From contig NZ_BMKQ01000001.1 of assembly GCF_014644415.1 (NCBI RefSeq), positions 1,912,861-1,976,860 of the forward strand: DNA of 64,000 nucleotides. Reading direction: 5' to 3'. The position numbers were made by a program, and so were the translations under genes. The notes beneath the pieces were generated by a model, which searched no databases, was not told where the DNA came from, and saw only the letters and a program-made list of their open reading frames with translations. Shown here in pieces: positions 60,547-64,000 of this stretch (the stretch's first letter is position 1; each line of letters opens with the position of its first letter). Origin of the DNA: Marmoricola endophyticus. GTDB taxonomy: Bacteria; Actinomycetota; Actinomycetes; Propionibacteriales; Nocardioidaceae.

Positions 60547-61851
60547 TCAGACCCGCGTACGCCGTCGGGACACCACCGTCACGAGACCTCCGGCGGCGAC
60601 CAGACCCGCGGCGACGCCCAGCAGGGCGGCCTCGGGTCCACCGGTGTCGGGCAGGTTCCCCGTCGCCGGTGTCGCCGTGTCGACGGCGGAGGAGGTGGCG
60701 GTGCGAGCCGCGGCGACCGAGCCCCCGCCGGAGGACGGGGTGGAGGGGGTGGAGGGGGTCGCCGGCGCCGCCGGCGTGCCGACCTGCACCGAGACCCGGC
60801 CGGTGGCGCTGCCGTTGGCGGTGGTGAAGGTGTAGGCGAAGGTGTCGACCCCGGAGAAGCCCGCCTGCGGCACGTACCGGACGACCGGCCCGCCCACGAT
60901 CGCGGCCGTCCCCGCACCGCCACCGGAGGCGACGAACGACGCGGTGCCGTGGCCGGGAGCCGTGGACACGCTGTAGTCGGTCAGCGGCGCACCGTTGCCG
61001 TCGTCGTCGTTGGCGAGCACGTCGACGTCGACCGGCGCGCCCACCTCCGTCGTGGCCTCGTCGCCGGACGCGCGCGGTGGCGTGCCGTTGTCGGTGACCA
61101 CCAGGTCGCTGCCCTGGCACGGGATGTCGATGTCGAGCCCGGGGATGGTCCCCCCGCCGGTGCAGCTCTCGACCGACACGGCGGGGCCCGCGACGAGGCC
61201 GGCGTTGGCGCCCTGCTGCGTTGCGGTGACCGTGCCGCCCTGCGGGCCGGTGACGTAGCCGTCGCAGAAGCTCGAGCCGTCGGCGCCGGCGGTCCCGGTG
61301 GTGCAGGTCTGCGGGTCGCCGCCGTTGGTGAACGTCACGGTGAGCTCCGTGCCGGCCGTCGTCGTGCCCTCCGGCACGTAGGCACCACTGGCGATCTGGA
61401 CGCCGACGCGGTACTTGCCGGTGCCGAAGTCGGGTGCCGGGGCGGCCAGCGCGCGCACGTCGCCCTCGTCGTCGGCGGCCCCGGAATCGTCCGACGGGGT
61501 GGCTGCGGGGGTGGGCGTGGCCGACGGCGCGTCGTCGGCGGCGTCGTTCTCGCGCGGGTCCTGGTCGTCCCCCGGCTGCGTGACCTCGGCGGACGGGTCC
61601 GCCGTCGGGTCGGCGTCGCCGGTCGGACTCGGGCCCGGGCTCGGGCTCGCCGGCGACGTCTGCTCGGCACCGGGGGCCGGGGTCACCTCGTCGGTCACGG
61701 GACCCGTGGTGCTCTCGACGCCCGACCCGTCCGCGTCGTCGGCCAGGGCGGCCGAGGGAGCGCCGACGAGGACCAGCACGCCCAGCGTCGAGGCCGCGGC
61801 GAGGACCCTGCGGCGGGTGCGGCGGGAGGTACGTGGAGCGGCGGTCATCAT
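60547..61851 (-). CDS. LPXTG-anchored cell surface protein with Ig-like (Big_9-type) module
   Basis: The 434-residue protein has a signal peptide (basic RTSRRTRRR, hydrophobic core, end near residue 38 at SAALADD), a Ser/Thr/Pro/Asp-rich region (about 45-125), a domain with CTTGTAGADGSSFCDGYV, a Big_9-like domain (VDVDVLANDDDGNG ... PVVRYVPQAGFSGVDTFAYT), and a sorting signal: LPDTG at about residue 400, a hydrophobic helix and the RRRTRV tail. Sortase should link it to peptidoglycan; no sortase gene is here. ATG 61851 is set 4 nt after GGAG; 61848 is the alternative. Confidence 0.85.
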   Translation of the reverse strand: MMTAAPRTSRRTRRRVLAAASTLGVLVLVGAPSAALADDADGSGVESTTGPVTDEVTPAPGAEQTSPASPSPGPSPTGDADPTADPSAEVTQPGDDQDPRENDAADDAPSATPTPAATPSDDSGAADDEGDVRALAAPAPDFGTGKYRVGVQIASGAYVPEGTTTAGTELTVTFTNGGDPQTCTTGTAGADGSSFCDGYVTGPQGGTVTATQQGANAGLVAGPAVSVESCTGGGTIPGLDIDIPCQGSDLVVTDNGTPPRASGDEATTEVGAPVDVDVLANDDDGNGAPLTDYSVSTAPGHGTASFVASGGGAGTAAIVGGPVVRYVPQAGFSGVDTFAYTFTTANGSATGRVSVQVGTPAAPATPSTPSTPSSGGGSVAAARTATSSAVDTATPATGNLPDTGGPEAALLGVAAGLVAAGGLVTVVSRRRTRV

Positions 61852-61961
61852 CGATCTCCGGCTGGTACGGGCGCAGGTCGCGCCGAGGGGGGAGGACTCG
61901 CGCAGACTAGGGTCGCTCGGCGAGGAGCGAGGGCGAATGGCGCCCTGTCTAGCCCGCCAGC

Positions 61962-64000
61962 TCAGGCCGCGTCGGCCCCGGCCGGCTGTGCCGGCTCGAG
62001 CGTGGGCCGCGGCGTCGGACCGGCGATCTGGGTGAGAGTGCCGGCCAGGTGGTGCAGGTGGCGTACGACCGGCTCCTCGTCGCGCCCGGTGGAGCGCTCG
62101 AACAGGGCACGGTCCCCCGCGCGCACCTCCTGCCCCGCTTCCGGTGCCGCCGCCCCCACGCCGACGCTGGTGAGCTCCTCCGCGGCGTGCGCCAGGGCGC
62201 GGGCCGCCGGGGCCACCTCGACGTCGGGGACGGGGCGGCGCTGCAGCGCGAGGCTGAGCGCCCGGCACTGCGAGACCGCCGCGACGTAGAGCTGCAGCCG
62301 GCGGCGCGAGGACGTGCTGGAGTTGCCGGGGATCAGCGGCCGCACCAGTGGCCGGTAGACGAGCGTCAGCCGCCGGGCGTGGTCGTCGAGCGTCCGGGTG
62401 AGCGCGTCGAGGTCGACGCGCGCGCCGTCGGCGTACGCCGCCGCGCCCTGCAGCATCTCGCTCATCGCCGTGAGCAGCTCGTCACGCGCCGCGCGCACCG
62501 TGTCCCGGGTGGACAGCGGGGTGAACAGCAGCGCGACCGCGACGCCGGCGATCGCACCGACCGCGGTCTCCCCGAGCCGCAGCGCGAGCAGCGAGTCGCT
62601 GAAGGTCCCGAGCACGGTGTAGAGCTGCCCCAGCAGCACCGTGATGAAGAAGGTCATCGCGGCGTACGACACCTTCTGCAGGTAGAAGGCCAGGAAGATC
62701 GAGACCAGGATGGCGGCGAAGATCGCGGGGGTGTGCCCGATGGTCACGTGCGCCAGGCCGATCGCGGCAGCGATCCCGACCAGCGTCCCGCCGACGCGCG
62801 CCGCGCCCTTGAGGAACGTCTCCGAGCGGGTGCCGGTGCCGGTGAACGTCACGAAGGCGGCGATCACCGCCCAGTAGTAGCGCTGCGGCGAGAGCAGCGT
62901 GCCGGCAGCGATCGCGATGACGCCGGCGATGGTGACCTGGACGGCCTGGCGAGTGCTCATCGACAGGCCGAGCAGCGGGTTGAACCTGCCACCCCTGGGT
63001 CGTACGTCCCGGGCGACCGCCGGCGACCCCGCGAGGCCGCCGAAGACGAGTCCGGTGGCCGCCTCGAACTCCTCCTCGCCGGGGTCGACCTCGGGCGGGC
63101 TGGCCGAGGCGACGTCGAACTCGAGGAACTCGCGGACGGCGTGCGCGAGGTGCAGCGCCGGCCACCAGCCGCTGTCGTCGTCGGCGTGTCGGCCGACGAG
63201 CCGGTCGCGTACCGCCTCGCCGTCGTCCTGCAGACGGCACGCGGCGGCCACGGCCGCCAGGTCCCGCCGCGCGGCGAGGTGGTCCAGCACGGTCCAGCCC
63301 CCCTCGACCAGGCGCGGGTCGGCGCCGCGGAGCGTGACCGCGGCCCCCGCGAACCGGTCGACCGCCTGCTGGGTCTCCAGCAGGCGCCGCCGCAGCGCGC
63401 TCGCCGACCAGCCCTCGGGCACGGCCCCACGCTCGGCCGACCAGGCCTCGGCCAGCAACGAGGTGCTCGCCATCGCCGCCTGGGCGTCCTGGAGCCGACG
63501 CATCGCCCTGCCCCGCCGATCGGTGCCCTCGGTGGTCTCGAGCAGGTCGGCGGCCCGCCGGGCGACGCTGCGGCCGGTGGTGAAGAAGGCCGCGAGCGTC
63601 GTCTTGAGCACCGCACGGGGGTTGGTGCGGAAGACGGTGGTGCTCAGCAGCAGCACCCACGCCGTCGAGGCCACCGCCGCGACCAGCAGCTCGGGTACGA
63701 GGTCCAGCGTCGCGCGGAGAAAGGTCGCGAAGAAGAACCCCATCCAGCCCATGAAGCCGTAGAAGAACCAGGACAGCCCGAAGCGGCGGACGTAGACCGC
63801 CAGGAAGAGCGTCACGGCGAAGCCGATCACCTGGTAGAGCTCGCGGCCGGCGGTGAACGTCGCGGGGATCACCCCCACGGCCACGGCGACCGGGAAGAAG
63901 ACGGCCGTCTTGACCTTGCCCCAGGTGTCGGTGCCGTTGAGCGCGTTGGCGCCCAGCATCGCGACCACGGCCCCGAACATCGCGGCGACGAAGCCCGCTT
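61962..64000 (-). CDS. FUSC-family membrane protein (cut by window end)
   Basis: At least 678 residues are visible and the frame is open to the window edge; the first in-window ATG (63980) lies within a membrane helix (AGFVAAMFGAVVAM), so the true start is outside. There are two membrane blocks (about residues 5-115 and 345-480 from 63980) each of several helices, with a soluble Ala/Arg-rich region between and a soluble C-terminus. This resembles the FUSC/aromatic acid exporter fold (YYWAVIAAFVTFTGTGTRSE is the typical motif). Substrate unknown. Confidence 0.85.
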   Translation of the reverse strand, partial: AGFVAAMFGAVVAMLGANALNGTDTWGKVKTAVFFPVAVAVGVIPATFTAGRELYQVIGFAVTLFLAVYVRRFGLSWFFYGFMGWMGFFFATFLRATLDLVPELLVAAVASTAWVLLLSTTVFRTNPRAVLKTTLAAFFTTGRSVARRAADLLETTEGTDRRGRAMRRLQDAQAAMASTSLLAEAWSAERGAVPEGWSASALRRRLLETQQAVDRFAGAAVTLRGADPRLVEGGWTVLDHLAARRDLAAVAAACRLQDDGEAVRDRLVGRHADDDSGWWPALHLAHAVREFLEFDVASASPPEVDPGEEEFEAATGLVFGGLAGSPAVARDVRPRGGRFNPLLGLSMSTRQAVQVTIAGVIAIAAGTLLSPQRYYWAVIAAFVTFTGTGTRSETFLKGAARVGGTLVGIAAAIGLAHVTIGHTPAIFAAILVSIFLAFYLQKVSYAAMTFFITVLLGQLYTVLGTFSDSLLALRLGETAVGAIAGVAVALLFTPLSTRDTVRAARDELLTAMSEMLQGAAAYADGARVDLDALTRTLDDHARRLTLVYRPLVRPLIPGNSSTSSRRRLQLYVAAVSQCRALSLALQRRPVPDVEVAPAARALAHAAEELTSVGVGAAAPEAGQEVRAGDRALFERSTGRDEEPVVRHLHHLAGTLTQIAGPTPRPTLEPAQPAGADAA

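Overview
The window is high-GC DNA with actinobacterial gene content: mycothiol-type enzyme, CcsB/ResB cytochrome c maturation, BldC, a BldN-type sigma factor, bS22, DisA and DUF3180/DUF4229 families. Gene order closely follows several Mycobacterium tuberculosis blocks (hemL to ccsB; grx/rex/hemACDB; proC, BldC, bS22, epimerase, acyltransferase; Ppx/TIM-barrel; radA/disA/mutY), but the blocks are re-ordered. This fits a Nocardioides-like member of the Propionibacteriales; that placement is inference. It looks like ordinary chromosome: I saw no insertion sequence, prophage, CRISPR array, rRNA or tRNA.

Layout. 1-6146 (minus): folate operon (folE-folP-folB-folK-DUF3180-membrane protein) behind ftsH, then hpt. 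6178-12549: PGPGW membrane protein, a tandem repeat block, menaquinone genes menE-menC-menD (minus) facing menA (plus), and small membrane or unknown genes. 12689-18713 (minus): hemL, phosphatase, TlpA, CcdA, ResB, CcsB, a cytochrome c assembly operon. 18870-25089: lytic transglycosylase, SDR, universal stress protein, amino-acid permease, AzlCD exporter with a divergent XRE regulator. 25237-31301 (minus): glutaredoxin-like, rex, hemA, hemC, cobA-hemD, hemB. 31367-37153: HAD phosphatase, pro-BldN-like sigma factor and its anti-sigma factor, an acyltransferase with an apparent frameshift, epimerase, tiny bS22 gene, bldC. 37264-45492: AcuC-like deacetylase, proC, proline dehydrogenase, TIM-barrel, Ppx, Cys-rich protein, VOC protein, methyltransferase, LacI regulator. 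45621-52027: radA, disA, membrane protein, mutY, several unknown membrane proteins, DUF1641. 52027-64000: formate dehydrogenase, nitroreductase, DUF1992, MFS transporter, ThrE exporter, mycothiol-dependent-type enzyme, GNAT, LPXTG surface protein and a FUSC protein cut by the window end.

How the genes fit together: much of the window supports respiration and redox balance (menaquinone, heme, cytochrome c assembly, Rex, formate oxidation), with folate synthesis and proline metabolism beside it. Genes are tightly packed, and 4-bp GTGA/ATGA overlaps show translational coupling in almost every operon. About eighteen genes have a -10-like hexamer only 6-9 nt before the start codon, which suggests leaderless transcripts.

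The most interesting signal is regulatory. The sigma factor at 32362 has an N-terminal extension of about 86 residues, like the pro-sequence of Streptomyces BldN. A BldN-type promoter (CGTAAC...CGTTG) lies before its anti-sigma gene, and a perfect CGTAAC-N16-CGTTGA promoter lies before the lytic transglycosylase at 18870, followed by a near-perfect hairpin at the predicted transcript 5' end. Other points worth a second look are a family of long palindromic intergenic repeats, strong palindromes upstream of rex, and an apparent frameshift in the acyltransferase gene.
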